A DNA stretch of 64,000 nucleotides from Plazaster borealis (lineage: Eukaryota > Echinodermata > Asteroidea > Forcipulatida > Labidiasteridae), in contig CM037474.1 of the NCBI GenBank assembly GCA_021014325.1, forward strand, positions 24,993,488 through 25,057,487. The letters are read 5' to 3'. Below, piece by piece: positions 24,801 through 33,440 of the stretch (position 1 is its first letter; each line of letters opens with the position of its first letter). The notes under the pieces were generated by a model, which ran no database searches, was not told where the DNA came from, and was given only the letters and a program-made list of their open reading frames with translations. A program made the position numbers and the translations under genes.

Positions 24801-24945
24801 CCAGCTTCCCCTGACCGCTGAAGTAGATGAGATCGTACATGTCATTCTTATTCTCATTCTGTTTCTTCCATTCCTTGTCTCCGGACTCCATCAGCCCTTG
24901 GAAGAAACCCTGGCACTGTAGGAACCTCCTCACCGCCGACCCCAT
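6591..24945 (-). CDS. TRPV: TRPV-family cation channel, 15-exon gene (whole span)
   Basis: Predicted TRP vanilloid-type cation channel of the plasma membrane, normally a tetramer passing cations in sensory cells. I joined 15 minus-strand exons by GT/AG sites and reading phase. The CDS is 2709 nt (902 aa plus stop), with every junction in frame and no internal stop. Order: N-terminal region, ankyrin repeats (about residues 140-375), pre-S1 linker with QEKWKRYA, S1 (~417-435), S2 (~452-470), S3/S4 (~493-538), S5 (~556-580), pore helix and filter FGDFP (~595-611), S6 with LVNMLIAMMAKTY, then a TRP helix (WKRQWAMLLLNIERSI) and a Ser/Arg-rich tail. The length fits invertebrate TRPVs (roughly 800-1100 aa). 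NKAGLTPLELSYRLGR and the linker resemble Inactive/OSM-9-type channels more than Nanchung, from memory. Further 5' non-coding exons are possible. Confidence 0.95.
7733..7955 (-). CDS. TRPV: TRPV exon 14, cytoplasmic C-terminus
   Basis: Acceptor aatacag, donor gtaagc (phase 0). Basic cytoplasmic sequence including KKGRRIMYKSWKKDDM. Supported by the continuous frame and good splice sites on both sides rather than by a recognised motif. Confidence 0.88.
9010..9770. promoter_or_regulatory. Cluster of TGACGTCA (CRE-like) motifs in a TRPV intron
   Basis: TGACGTCA occurs at about 9013, 9159, 9170, 9305, 9465, 9725, 9744 and 9756, twice as the pair tgatgacgtcatcatgacgtcatt (9156 and 9741). The motif is the consensus CREB/ATF site. 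The paired form suggests a repeat element as much as a regulator. Confidence 0.45.
10167..10586 (-). mobile_element. tRNA-headed SINE, family A (TRPV intron)
   Basis: Reverse strand: a tRNA-like head with box A tggccaagcgg and box B near ggactcgaat, a body with cccatccgaagg, and a 3' tail gcgctatttaagaagccactattattatt. It sits in the intron between exons 13 and 14. Confidence 0.85.
10725..10960. repeat. Unrecognised repeat with gagaagtcccc blocks
   Basis: cgcggcagtgtagttattaac, agtagttaataagcaggacag and cgcggcagtagaatgaaaagc are diverged internal repeats of ~60 bp. No coding potential. Confidence 0.45.
11400..11587 (-). CDS. TRPV: TRPV exon 13, TRP helix
   Basis: Acceptor ccaacag, donor gtgagt (phase 2). 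Starts WAMLLLNIERSI, completing the TRPV TRP-box helix (W.RQWA..LL..ERS), then cytoplasmic sequence ending MYPEDPSQG. Confidence 0.93.
12031..12478. repeat. 112-bp tandem array, four copies
   Basis: aggaacttgtctccatgccc begins at 12031, 12143, 12255 and 12367, and the array ends at aggtgaaac. Copies are nearly identical (gttgttgcc against gtcgttgcc in the first). It lies in the TRPV intron between exons 12 and 13. Confidence 0.95.
12548..13995. mobile_element. Possible host transposon around the THAP relic
   Basis: accgcattttcctgcatatatgacgcg at 12551 and cgcaggaaattacggt at 13979-13994 form a loose inverted pair. The inside contains ttatacaccgagcaccttatacgc, similar to its own end. Low-confidence boundary call. 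Confidence 0.35.
12831..13470 (+). mobile_element. THAP-domain relic between 17-bp inverted repeats
   Basis: gtgacgtcaatcgaggc at 12831-12847 is exactly inverted at 13454-13470. Inside, from the ATG at 12970, the frame reads MPTRCIAAGCSKTTKDGVS, then TAG (13027-13029), then HLFPADPKYRQLRASK and RAKWSGPTSFSAL, ending in a frameshifted CSEH. This is a THAP zinc-finger N-terminus (C2CH: CxxxxC, then CSEH), as in P-element-like transposases and THAP genes. One nonsense and one frameshift make it dead. The remainder, 13140-13450, is not recognised. Confidence 0.75.
14098..14259 (-). CDS. TRPV: TRPV exon 12, transmembrane S6
   Basis: Residues 612-665. Acceptor aaaatag, donor gtaagt (phase 0). LLPWLLVNMLIAMMAKTYQQ is the S6 gate region (consensus LLNMLIAxM..T), followed by EWKRQ at the start of the TRP helix. 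Confidence 0.97.
14854..14980. repeat. (TATT)n low-complexity tract
   Basis: Tandem ttta/tatt in the TRPV intron between exons 11 and 12. The ORFs over it are artefacts. Confidence 0.9.
15141..15247 (-). CDS. TRPV: TRPV exon 11, pore helix and selectivity filter
   Basis: Acceptor ctctgcag, donor gtgagt (phase 0). AFYYLFKGVP ends S5; FETWYGSFMMAFLMAFGDFP contains the pore helix and filter. The acidic FGD occupies the position of GMGD in vertebrate TRPV1-4. Confidence 0.93.
16074..16183 (-). CDS. TRPV: TRPV exon 10, S4-S5 linker and S5
   Basis: Acceptor cgcacag, donor gtaaag (phase 1). GPLIVMIGKMMKGDISRFA matches the TRPV S4-S5 linker (GPFxVMIxxM...D..RF), followed by the isoleucine-rich S5. 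Confidence 0.95.
16853..17004 (-). CDS. TRPV: TRPV exon 9, transmembrane S3-S4
   Basis: Residues 489-538 plus two bases. Acceptor catacag, donor gttggt (phase 2). Two helices, LFMCAILMLYVCIPLRF (S3) and DILLIIIMPFSFSYMLFFYR (S4). As in other TRPVs, S4 lacks a row of gating arginines. Confidence 0.92.
17085..17165 (-). mobile_element. tRNA-like element
   Basis: Reverse strand has box A-like tagttggtaaaccg, gttaatccggaggtcgc and box B ggttcaactcccgctc. The acceptor ends do not pair well, so it is more likely a SINE head than a tRNA gene. In the TRPV intron between exons 8 and 9. Confidence 0.6.
17481..17591 (-). CDS. TRPV: TRPV exon 8, transmembrane S2
   Basis: Residues 452-488. Acceptor tttcag, donor gtgagt (phase 0). 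YFTEVCVIIGCVAKSSVEF gives S2; the polar segment RSRGSLLDYIKSL leads towards S3. Confidence 0.88.
17779..18172 (-). mobile_element. tRNA-headed SINE, diverged family A (TRPV intron)
   Basis: Tail cttatatagcgc at 17791, accggggcaaaccccttctc, ggtacgt..cccatc body and gggactcaaacccacactctgct box B region. The head end is decayed. Confidence 0.75.
18325..18438 (-). CDS. TRPV: TRPV exon 7, transmembrane S1
   Basis: Residues 414-451. Acceptor atttcag, donor gtgagt (phase 0). FKFVWACLHLTLLSIAI is a hydrophobic S1 helix, followed by a polar extracellular loop. Confidence 0.9.
19680..19712. repeat. (attca)n microsatellite
   Basis: Seven attca units followed by aaaactttattcatcc, the look of a retroposon 3' tail on the minus strand. 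Confidence 0.75.
19871..19986 (-). CDS. TRPV: TRPV exon 6, pre-S1 linker
   Basis: Residues 375-413. Acceptor tcttcag, donor gtaaag (phase 0). MLEGQVINHLLQEKWKRYA is the linker helix (consensus LLxxKWxxFA) just before S1 in TRPVs. Confidence 0.92.
20323..20548 (-). CDS. TRPV: TRPV exon 5, last ankyrin repeats
   Basis: Residues 300-374 plus one base. Acceptor caccacag, donor gtgagt (phase 1). NKAGLTPLELSYRLGRNELF followed by AYPLGMLDTIG matches the ankyrin repeats 5/6 and linker of Inactive/OSM-9-type TRPVs. Confidence 0.95.
20900..21249 (-). CDS. TRPV: TRPV exon 4, ankyrin repeats 2-4
   Basis: Residues 183-299. Acceptor cttgcag, donor gtactg (phase 0). Contains GENALHMAIVNQD, then a finger loop (RFFRPNDLKDPKQIK), YYGEYPLAFAASVGN and DSFGNTVVHMVIIHNQK. 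The aromatic FF loop and YxGEYPLxFAA block are diagnostic of TRPV ankyrin domains. It is the most conserved exon of the gene. Confidence 0.97.
22015..22403. mobile_element. TAGGGTCATAGATTGGT MITE, complete
   Basis: Starts aaaggtagggtcatagattggt and ends accaatctatgaccgtccctaccttt, a long imperfect TIR, in the TRPV intron between exons 3 and 4. Related: 29170-29625 (near complete), 37371-37550, 42350-42520, 59713-59870 (partial). Confidence 0.82.
22500..22749 (-). CDS. TRPV: TRPV exon 3, first ankyrin repeat
   Basis: Residues 100-182 plus one base. Acceptor ctccccag, donor gtgagt (phase 1). GEVGETILHLCYLNNT is the TRPV first-ankyrin signature (GExxLHxxxL), followed by RFLLEAYPQLADDIYEG and SDYFG at the splice. 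Confidence 0.95.
22908..23252 (+). mobile_element. tRNA-headed SINE, family B (TRPV intron)
   Basis: gtcatggccgagcggtttag, box B gagttcgatctc, ctcggggctgtatactcccc, tail aaaatgcgctatataataac. Lies between exons 2 and 3. Confidence 0.86.
23837..23981 (-). CDS. TRPV: TRPV exon 2
   Basis: Residues 51-99. Acceptor ttccag, donor gtaag (phase 0). Reads on from exon 1 through a split Ser codon and contains VGPYLYSDGNGKIINEWDY, a lead-in to the ankyrin domain. Confidence 0.9.
24060..24315 (+). mobile_element. tRNA-headed SINE, family B, 3'-truncated
   Basis: gtgttatggccgagcggtcc with a short duplication of ccgagcggtc in the head, gggtttgaatcccggtcatg, and stops after gtcgagacagatt. Confidence 0.78.
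24430..24720 (+). mobile_element. tRNA-headed SINE with DeuSINE-like core
   Basis: Box A-like ttggagtagcggtatcattc, box B ctggttcgtatccc, then gcgtgggttttccctgg and ggggttttcctcccacgtct, resembling the conserved core of deuterostome SINEs (from memory), then agtgattaagttcaac. Lies in the intron between TRPV exons 1 and 2. Confidence 0.7.
24794..24945 (-). CDS. TRPV: TRPV exon 1 (start codon)
   Basis: Encodes residues 1-50 plus two bases, starting MGSAVRRFLQCQG and ending GKLVER. The ATG has a strong context (A at -3, G at +4), and a TAA lies in frame about 30 nt upstream. The donor is gtaggatc (phase 2). The segment YDLIYFSGQGKLVE matches the N-terminal block that precedes the ankyrin repeats in TRPVs. 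A spliced upstream coding exon joining at an AG near 24970 cannot be excluded. Confidence 0.85.
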
Positions 24946-25984
24946 CTTGATGACCTCTCCACACGATCTATATTAAGCCGGTCATCACGAACAGTTTCAG
25001 CCTGTTCAGCCTTTAATTAATACTTTTTATCAAAAGACCATCATTGTTTCATTTTTCAAAATTGTCTTCAAGTGTGTGTACTTATCGATCAAGGAATACT
25101 GTGACAAAGGTTTTTCATTGAGGACTGCTACAAGTTATGATGAGTTCTCAGCGTCTTGGGTGTTGAAGATCTGTTAGTCATTCTCATGCCTGCTTGTGAC
25201 TTTTCTCGTCCTGTGGAGGTCCTTCAAGATGGAACACTAAAACAAGAAAGTGGGCAACAGCATTTTTTATCATAATAATAATACACAGTTCTTTTGGTTC
25301 TTCACCACACCCAGGGAATGATTTCACCAAAGAATTTTGCATAGCAAAATATTTATACTGACACATGTGTTAGTGCACACTGAATGCTAATAGTGAGGAA
25401 CAAATGATGTTTCTTGAGTAGCAACTGACACACTTTGTGTAGCATTTTGCTATACTACACACAGGCATGCAACTGCCCGATGAAAAAAAAAGAGGAAAAT
25501 TTTCAAAGGCACAACGCAAGCGCGGAGCCAGGCAGCCAAAACGCCAAGGGATATGAGACCCACAATGGTACCCTAGAAAATGTTGAGGTTTATTATGCTC
25601 TTCTAAGGTGCATTCTTAGCATACGTACAGGCCTGTAAATGGACCCTTAAAAAAGAGAGCTGAAACACTACATGATGTAACAGTAAGAATGATCGTGGAA
25701 CGTCAAGTGAGCGCGCGTCACACACTTACGCTGGTAGAATTGGGGCACCCCGTTGATCCAGTAACTAGGCTTATTTCACATTAATGTAGTTGTACATTGT
25801 TGTTGCCAAGCATATATTAGGCTTTTAAAAAAAAATCAGCGCTGATCATTTAAAAAACCCCACGGAAATCCGCGGAAACGCGGAAGAGTTGCATGCCTGT
25901 ACACAAGGGAACTCACTCACACAGACACCCAATGGACGTCTCAAAGCACTAATTTTTTTTCCCCCGCGAGCATGCAGAGCTATG

Positions 25985-26230
25985 TTTAAATTATGAGACC
26001 CATAGCACCAATTACACAGAGTTTACAAGGCGACGGCAGTGCAATCTGCAGCAAAGCATGCCAGGAACACCAGGATGGCAAACCCCTTCTCTTTCAAAAT
26101 TAAGTGTACGAAGGCCATGGCCTCCGTCTAATTCTACATGTAGGCATGTGACTATGAATTGAACCCCCCACTCTGACAATACTGGAACTTGAGTCCAGTA
26201 TATGTACTTGATCGCTCGACTGAGACACCT
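25985..26230 (-). mobile_element. Decayed tRNA-headed SINE
   Basis: ccaggaacaccaggatggcaaaccccttctcttt and gaaccccccactctgacaa correspond to family A on the reverse strand, heavily diverged. Confidence 0.55.
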
Positions 26231-26842
26231 CAATGGCATTTGTACATGTACAGTGTATACTCAATTTACAGGAAAAATGTTTTCATCATATCTCTCTAAT
26301 TCTTGTATTTTTGCTGTTGTCTCTGTTTCTTTGTTTTTTCTGCTCTGTGAACAAGGGTTCCCATTTAGTGGGCCTGTGTGCCTGTTCAGGGTTTCCCTTT
26401 TGCAAAAATAAAATAAAATAAAATAAAATTGTATTTTATAGCTGGCTCAAAAGTCAATAAAATCTACAAGTAGACCACAAGCATTGACAAGTGTCAACAT
26501 TTTCACTGCACAGGGACACAGTTTTACAAGACCAGTACCGGTAACAATTTTTACTTTTTGTTTTACCTTCTTCCGCTCGAAACAAAAAAGGTCAAAGTAA
26601 AAGGTCATGCCCTGAAATGACAATTTGCATAGTTTCCCATGTTAACAGAGTGCCTACATACATTTCTATCAAAACCAAATCTACATTACGTTTTATTATA
26701 TGTCTGTTTTGATTTTGATTTTCATTTCTATTTTTCCAGACATTTTTTATTTAATAAGAAAACCCAACCCTAAAACAAACACACAAATCAACAAAACTAG
26801 TCATGTCTTGGTGTACTGTATGGTACAATGTGTTTGATTAGG

Positions 26843-26990
26843 CTGTATCTAAATTGGCAGCTACAGCTACGACTACGGCTACGGCTGTTGCTAAGGACGT
26901 CCTATACTTCAACTTTTGTATGATGATACAGAAATCTAGCCGCAGCCGTAGCTGCATAATAAATGTAGCCACCAATTCAGACACCGCCTT
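26843..26990. mobile_element. ggcggtgtctgaattgg-type short palindromic element
   Basis: Left gctgtatctaaattggcagcta and right tagccaccaattcagacaccgcc are inverted, with inner ctacggctacggct and agccgcagccgtagc also paired. Confidence 0.65.
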
Positions 26991-27593
26991 ATAGTTTACA
27001 CAGCTCTCTAGTCTAAGGTTAATGGATGCCCTTTTCAAAGGAAGAATAGCATTGCCCTTTTCAAGGATAAAATTTCAGAAAAATGTAAGATGTGTTCATG
27101 TTGTTTTTCTCCATACTACTAGGCCTAAATGCATCTAGCTGTATGCATGACAGCATTGCATAATACTTAAGTGACAACATTACACTCCATTGAGTATTAT
27201 AACAAAATACAGTGCGGAACACAATTGTACATGGACAACTGTAGAGTGATAATCAATATCATAGCTATTGGTCAAGTTGCTTAGACCATAACGGACTATG
27301 AGCTATCGGACTACGAGTTAATCGGACTTCATGTACATTTACATGTATGTGTTAACATTTATGGCAAAAGCGTCAAACAGAAGCTATATCTTTAGGCCCC
27401 TTGGCCTTATAGTCGGAGGAATTCAAATTTCATATGCATGTACAATGTAAGCTGGCACTTTGTGAAGCAAGTCAATTATGTACATTATGTACATGAACAT
27501 GTACCTGACAATCTTCAAATCTACCTTGCAAACTTTACAATGACGTTAATGTTCAGCTAACAAACCACATTCATGTCAGGTGAATTAATGGTA

Positions 27594-27740
27594 TGTACAA
27601 TGTAGTATGCATCAGTGTACAGTGACGTTTGTACAATGTAGTATGCATCAGTGTACAGTGACGTTTGTACAATGTAGTATGCATCAGCGTACAGTGACGT
27701 TTGTACAATGTAGTATGCATCAGTGTACAGTGACGTTTGT
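27594..27740. repeat. 36-bp tandem array, four copies
   Basis: tgtacaatgtagtatgcatc starts about every 36 bp (phase points 27601, 27637, 27673, 27709). Because 36 is a multiple of three, a minus-strand frame gives repeating QTSLYTDAYYIV, which is not a gene. Confidence 0.95.
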
Positions 27741-28421
27741 ATTATTGGGGAAAAAAAACCCCCACTTTTCATTGATCTAGAGGTCAGCATTTCTAGAACA
27801 CCACGTGCTGCATGTATTTGTGCACACAGCCTTCAGCCACACTCTGCTGATACTGATTGATAGCCACACATTACAATTAAGGACTAGTAATAAGTGCCCA
27901 TTGATGCGCTGCTGGTTACTAAGCAACACACAACACACTGGCTACACGCACAGCTGGACTGGCATGTCGCTTTATGTCTTTAATGACATTGATTATTTTG
28001 AAGTGCTGACATCGTGTAAAACAAATACATCTACATCAAATCAAGACCAAGCACTTCTTTGAAAACCCACCTTTAAGAATCACCTTTTTATCTCTTGATA
28101 TTTTTATTGTTATTGTCATTGTTAATAATCAATTTATCTGTATTTCTTGATAACTTATGGATTTTAATTTTACAGCGCTTTGTGATGTCTATGTGACATG
28201 GAAAGCGTTTTTTAAATTTATAATAAATATTATTATTATTATTATTATTATAACGTATTTTTCTGTATTTCCAGACAAAGCCTAAAATACAAGTGCAATG
28301 TTTGTTTAACTTTAATATTTAATATTTGTTGAAGTACTCTGCATTTCGCTTTCTACATAGTCAGACACTCTTTTTCTGAGGTATTCACTCTTATTTAGTC
28401 TAAGGGGTTGATCCTACATTG

Positions 28422-28850
28422 TGGCGTGTCGTGGCCGAGCGGATAAGAACACCGAACTCAAGCTCTGGTATTTCTGATCAGCAGAGTGTGGGTTCGAATC
28501 CCAGTCGTGACACTTGTGTCCTTAAGCAAGACACTTAACCACATGCTTCGTCCTTCGGATGGGATGTTAAGCCGTAGGTCCCGTGTGTTGTGTAATGCAC
28601 GTAAAAGAACCCAGTGCACTTATCGAAAAGAGAAGGGGTTCGCCCCAGTGTTTCTGGTTTGATCGGCAGCATATTGCGCCACAGCACCTTGTAAACCATT
28701 ACATGGTGCTATGTAAAGGACTTGGTCTCATACTTCAAAAACGTAGTTCCACAATACCTTGCAGGAAAATAATGAACGTTAAAGCGCCTTGAGCGTCACT
28801 GAGTGACGGATATGTGCGCTATATAAGAAGCCACTATTATTATTATTATG
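28422..28850 (+). mobile_element. tRNA-headed SINE, family A (best copy)
   Basis: gtggcgtgtcgtggccgagc... with box A tggccgagcgg and box B ggttcgaatcc, body cttcggatggga, and tail ggatatgtgcgctatataag plus (tta)n. The tail resembles the LINE 3' end at 59462-59535. Confidence 0.88.
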
Positions 28851-28950
28851 TACACCAGAGGGTTAAATCTGTAGTAGTGTACTCTATATTAAATATTTGT
28901 AATGCCATGCATTTTAACTTTTAAGCTGCAAATTACAATTTTTCTTAAAA

Positions 28951-29096
28951 ATTGCAAAATTCCAATTCTAGATACAATGACTAAAGTCAAGGCATAGGGC
29001 CTACATGTACACAAGATCAAAGAGCTTTGATCTTGTGTACATGTACGCCCTATGCCTTGACTTTAGTCATTGTATCTAGAATTGGAATTTTGCAAT
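28951..29096. repeat. 146-bp near-perfect palindrome
   Basis: Arms attgcaaaattccaattcta... and its reverse complement meet at about 29023 (caaag|agctttg). Only one or two mismatches over 72 bp per arm. Non-coding. Confidence 0.95.
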
Positions 29097-29169
29097 GCAG
29101 GTCAGGTCTGACTTCTAAAAGTTTTGTTTTTGTCTCAACTTAATCTTGAAATTTCACAAAATTAGCTCA

Positions 29170-29625
29170 GGTAGGGTCATAGTTACATGTACATATGTAC
29201 TCCAAAAATGAATGACCATAAAAACTTACTTGGTGAGACACACTGCAGCTGTTGATAGTATAAACTGTTTTGAGAAAGGATTCCCTTCAAAGTATGTAAT
29301 ATTGTTTGAATAATTGTTCACCCAAAAACATTTGAATCTGAGAAACGATTCATGCATGAATCGTTTCTCAGATTTCTGAGAGTTGGTGTCCATTCGCAAA
29401 TGCTGCGGCAAGAGATGCGGTTGGTACCCGCTGTTACCTCGCTAAACTTGGATGGATTTGACTTTCAGTATTTTGCTGTTTTCTCAGCATGAGCAGGTAG
29501 ACACTGTATACAGCTGAAAGTTTCACATGTGACTTTTATTGAATCTTTCTTTAGAATTTTTGCCTATAAATCAGCATTTCATTGATAAAAACCAATCTTA
29601 TAACCTTATACTATAGCATTTACAT
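29170..29625. mobile_element. TAGGGTCATAGATTGGT MITE, diverged copy with inner hairpin
   Basis: Begins aggtagggtcatagttac and ends accaatcttataacc. Near 29335-29365 it has the perfect hairpin tctgagaaacgattcatg/catgaatcgtttctcaga. Confidence 0.72.
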
Positions 29626-31215
29626 GTAAATGTTGCCAATACAAACTTTGTTCTATGGCATCATCAAACTGCAACACATAAAAACCCTTTTCACATAACA
29701 CTGAGCCAACTCCTGAGAAATATAATCCCAGCAGGAAATTCTTGGGGAATTTTAGCCACAGGGTCACTTCATGCTCGATTCACACCTGATGCAATTTTCC
29801 TGAGAAAAAATTACCACTCACTATGATGCTATAACCTTGGTGTCATCCTTCTTAGGCCAAGTAACAAAAATAACAAGTTTCTTGTCCCTGCCGCCTCCTT
29901 TTTGGCCGCCGCTTCCTTTTTTTTCACTATTAACTATCAGAAAAAAAGCTATTAATGTTTTTTTAAAAAGGTAAAATTCAAAAAAACACACAGAGTTCCT
30001 TGGTTTATTTTTGCCTAAGAATTTGTCTAGACTCTTTTTCACCTTTGCACACATACACTGTCAAGGTTTCTCGTATATACATGTACCTGAGCTCAGTGGG
30101 TATTGGATGCGTTGCCAGGCTGTGATGTACATTTTGTATAAACTTAATAGCTTCTATAGCTAATTCAAGCTGAACGTACAGGTGTATTTGATTTGCGTAT
30201 GGGAGTTATATTTCATTCTTTGCATGATTGCTTACTGTTCAAACTACTTGGCTGTATAGCTTGACGCAGCCCAAAGCCAATACCCAATTTGCCTGTGTAA
30301 AGATGGCGTAATATCGGAAACCAAATACAAAACACAAGGGGGAAGATGACTCCCAAAATGGCACCTCCAAGAATTATTGTGGCGATGACGCCAGGTAAAC
30401 TGGGTCAAAAGATGCGTTTACTGAAAAATAAGGACTTGACTAAAAACCAACTTTCTCTGAGTTTGTTTCGTAATTTTCTTTTATTTAATTTGTTTTCCAA
30501 ATATTCTGTGTTCGCTTTACAGGGCCCACTAGCCCTGCGCACAATTGTCTGTTGTGGGCTAGTAAACGCCTTCTCTACTTGCCCTGTGGGCTACTAAAAA
30601 TTGTGTTACCTTTATTACTTGTTTAAAATGCTCATATTTCTTCCTTTTTAGATTTTAATAACAATTGTAAAAAATGTGTTAATTAATATTGTTTAGTGTG
30701 TGAATTGTAACTTCGTGTGACCATTAAAATGGTTGTGATTGCTACTGTACATCAGAAAGATACATATTGATGAAAATACGTTTAAAATCTGGGCTACTAA
30801 AACTTCCTGGGGGCAAGTAAAATGCACCTAGTTCACTAGCCCGGTAGGATACATCACAAAAAGCTTTTAAAGCACTTGTATGTGCTTACAAGGCCTGCTT
30901 TCTTGTATATCTAATTGTATACATGTAGGTTGGTATATAACCTGCTTTTCAAAGATTTCACAATTTGGCCCTTGGTCGCTATGGATTTTTTTCTTATAAA
31001 TCAATTCAAATCAAAACAAATCAAGGTCAATAATTTTATAATATTTTGTTTAATTTTTAAAACGATTATCAATAATATCATGGTTTTTGAAAAGAGCTTG
31101 ACAATCCTTTTAATCACTTGTAGTGCATCAGTCGATTAAATATTGCAAAATTGAACTGACTGTCTGGCTTTACACACAAGCTGCATGCTTGCGTGGGCGA
31201 TGCATAAACTTTATC

Positions 31216-31575
31216 GTGGCGTGTCGTGGCCGAGCGGATAAGAACACCGAACTCAAGCTCTGGTGTTTCTGATCAGCAGAGTGTGGGTTCGAATCCCAGT
31301 CGTGACACTTGTGTCCTTAAGCAAGACACTTAACCACATGCTTCGTCCTTCGGATGGGACGTAAAGCCGTTGGTCCCGTGTACTAGGACTGGTAGTGCAC
31401 GTAAAAGAACCCAGAACACTTATCGTGGAAGAGTAGGGGTTTAACCCCGGTGTTTCTGGTTCACATTGCAAGCACCCTTATTTACAGGTTTCCTCAGGCT
31501 TGCGAGCTACAGTGATTAAGTTCACTTGTGAGGCATCCTTGGTTTCATTACCAGAAATATATAATAATAATAATA
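31216..31575 (+). mobile_element. Chimeric SINE: family A head, DeuSINE-like tail
   Basis: The first ~250 bp match family A (gtggccgagcggataagaac, ggttcgaatccc). From about 31480 it switches to ggtttcctcaggcttgcgag, agtgattaagttcacttgtg, which matches the tail of 24430-24720, and ends (ataat)n. Confidence 0.75.
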
Positions 31576-33282
31576 ATAATCTAAGATTAAGAAAACAAAT
31601 GTTTGCTGGCGAATGAATTATGATAAAGGGTAAATTTATGATTACTTGTAGTTTGTACTTTGTAGAATAAGAGGTCAGTCAGAGACTGATCATGGTGAAG
31701 ACGTAAGAAGCTGTCAAATCTGATCGCCAAGTTAAAATAAATCTAAGATCTAAAATCTAAGATCTGTCTCATCGCAACTTCATCGGTTACATACACGTCC
31801 ATGCAGGAAGAATAATCTGCGAATGGAATACACAATCTGAGAAACGTTTATAATACTGTCAGTAAAGCTTCTCAGATTCAAATTTTCGGGGATAAAAAGT
31901 GATATCTTTTCCCATAACCGCAGTACTTTGAAGTGAAAAGTTTCTCAAAATGCATATATCCAAAGCTGCTGTACTTCTTACCAGGTAAGTTTTTATTGCC
32001 GTTCATTTTCAGAGTCAATAAATGTACCAAACGTATACAGACCCTTTAAAACACGAAGAAGATTTCCTAATTCTATCACTCGCACAAGAGAATCAAACCT
32101 TTACATGCACTTATTAAACCAATGGACAAAATCATAATTTGTAAAATAGACTGATCATAGCCTAAGTGAAACCTAAGTGGTGATAATCGTAACCCTCCAT
32201 CCTCCGGACCATCTGGAGGATGGAGGGGAGGGTAATACAATCCATTATCGTAACTTAATGAAACCACGAAACTGAAGAAAGTCTTTGACGATCTCGTAAA
32301 TAAGTGTTTGACAAACATGACAAAAAGAAACATTCATGAAAAGACAACTGCTTGAAACTTTAAGGTTATTTATTTGTGGATTTTGTAACTTGCTTTCTTC
32401 AGACTTCAAGTTCAAGTTCATCAAAGCATTTTACCTTTTTAATTCCCTTTTAATTATTAAGATTTATTTAGGATATGAAAGAAATCGCACTTGGGACATT
32501 TTTTATATAGTTTTTTAATTTATTTACTTTAGCACTGAGCCTACGAATTCTAATTGACAGTTACACACACAGTATTCAGTATGAGTATGTACCGTAGAGA
32601 AAGGACTCGGTACCTACCTACCTACAACAAACGAATCACTGATCAATCATGCATGGCATTCCGTGGTGGTGGAGTGAAGATGTCCTCTGCCTGGGCTGGA
32701 CTCGACTGCTAACGTTACAAACTAGTCAGTCATGCTAGTGTACTGCACTGAGTGATAGTGATTTCCTGTGTTGTTGTGTGGTCCTACCATTCATGGAAAA
32801 AGTAATCATCTGGTTTTCAATTCTAAATCATAAAAACGGAGCATTTTATTAAATAGTAGTCGGAACGCCCACAAATATGTTCGACCATGCACTGAAACCA
32901 CACTTCGTGTTACTGCTGAGCAGATAACGAACAGGATCGTCTCGAGAGCATGCGCGACCTTTCCACCCCGTTGCCAAGAAAATAATGCCGTTCAATCGAC
33001 CATTAAAACTGTTTACTTTACGCCCTCTACTGTCGAGAAAGAAACTTTCTATAAATACAGGGACCAGTCTACTTCCCATCCTGCGTTTACACCCCGGGTT
33101 GATCACCCCGGGTTGGGTGCGGGAGAGTTGGCTCGCCAGGTTTTTCATTTTTCTTCGACATTTGAATTTCCCGAGGTGCAAATATAATTAGGGAACTTGC
33201 TTTCCCAACCCCTTTTTAAAACAAAATATCGAGCCAGTTAAAACGGGGCAGGGGCGTGGTTGTGCACATGACTCCTGAAATA

Positions 33283-33440
33283 ATAGACTGTGCAAGTCTC
33301 GTGCGTATTCGAACATTGGGACCCGTTAAAGCGCGTGAGTTGTTTCCTTCACGCGTTAAAGCATCGTTCGTGGGACCAAAGTGGTCCCAAAAATGTTCGA
33401 ATACGCGCGAGACTTGCACGGTCTATTATGACAATAGACT
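33283..33440. mobile_element. atagactgtgcaagtctcg foldback
   Basis: Left arm atagactgtgcaagtctcgtg..attcgaacattgggacc and right arm ggtcccaaaaatgttcgaatacgcgcgagacttgcac form an inverted pair; a third arm starts at 33434. A single related arm is at 34085-34140 (gggaccacaatggtcccgg...gagacttgcacagtctat). Confidence 0.75.

Noticed and set aside
27594..27740. 36-bp repeats looking like a CRISPR array
   Set aside because: Units are back to back with no unique spacers, in a eukaryotic sequence.
27557..27790. Minus-strand ORF with repeating QTSLYTDAYYIV
   Set aside because: Product of a 36-bp DNA tandem repeat; no start context, flanking exons or family resemblance.
29821..30054. Lys-rich minus-strand ORF
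   Set aside because: Part of a dispersed foldback family also found at 43913-44342, where the frame is not kept.
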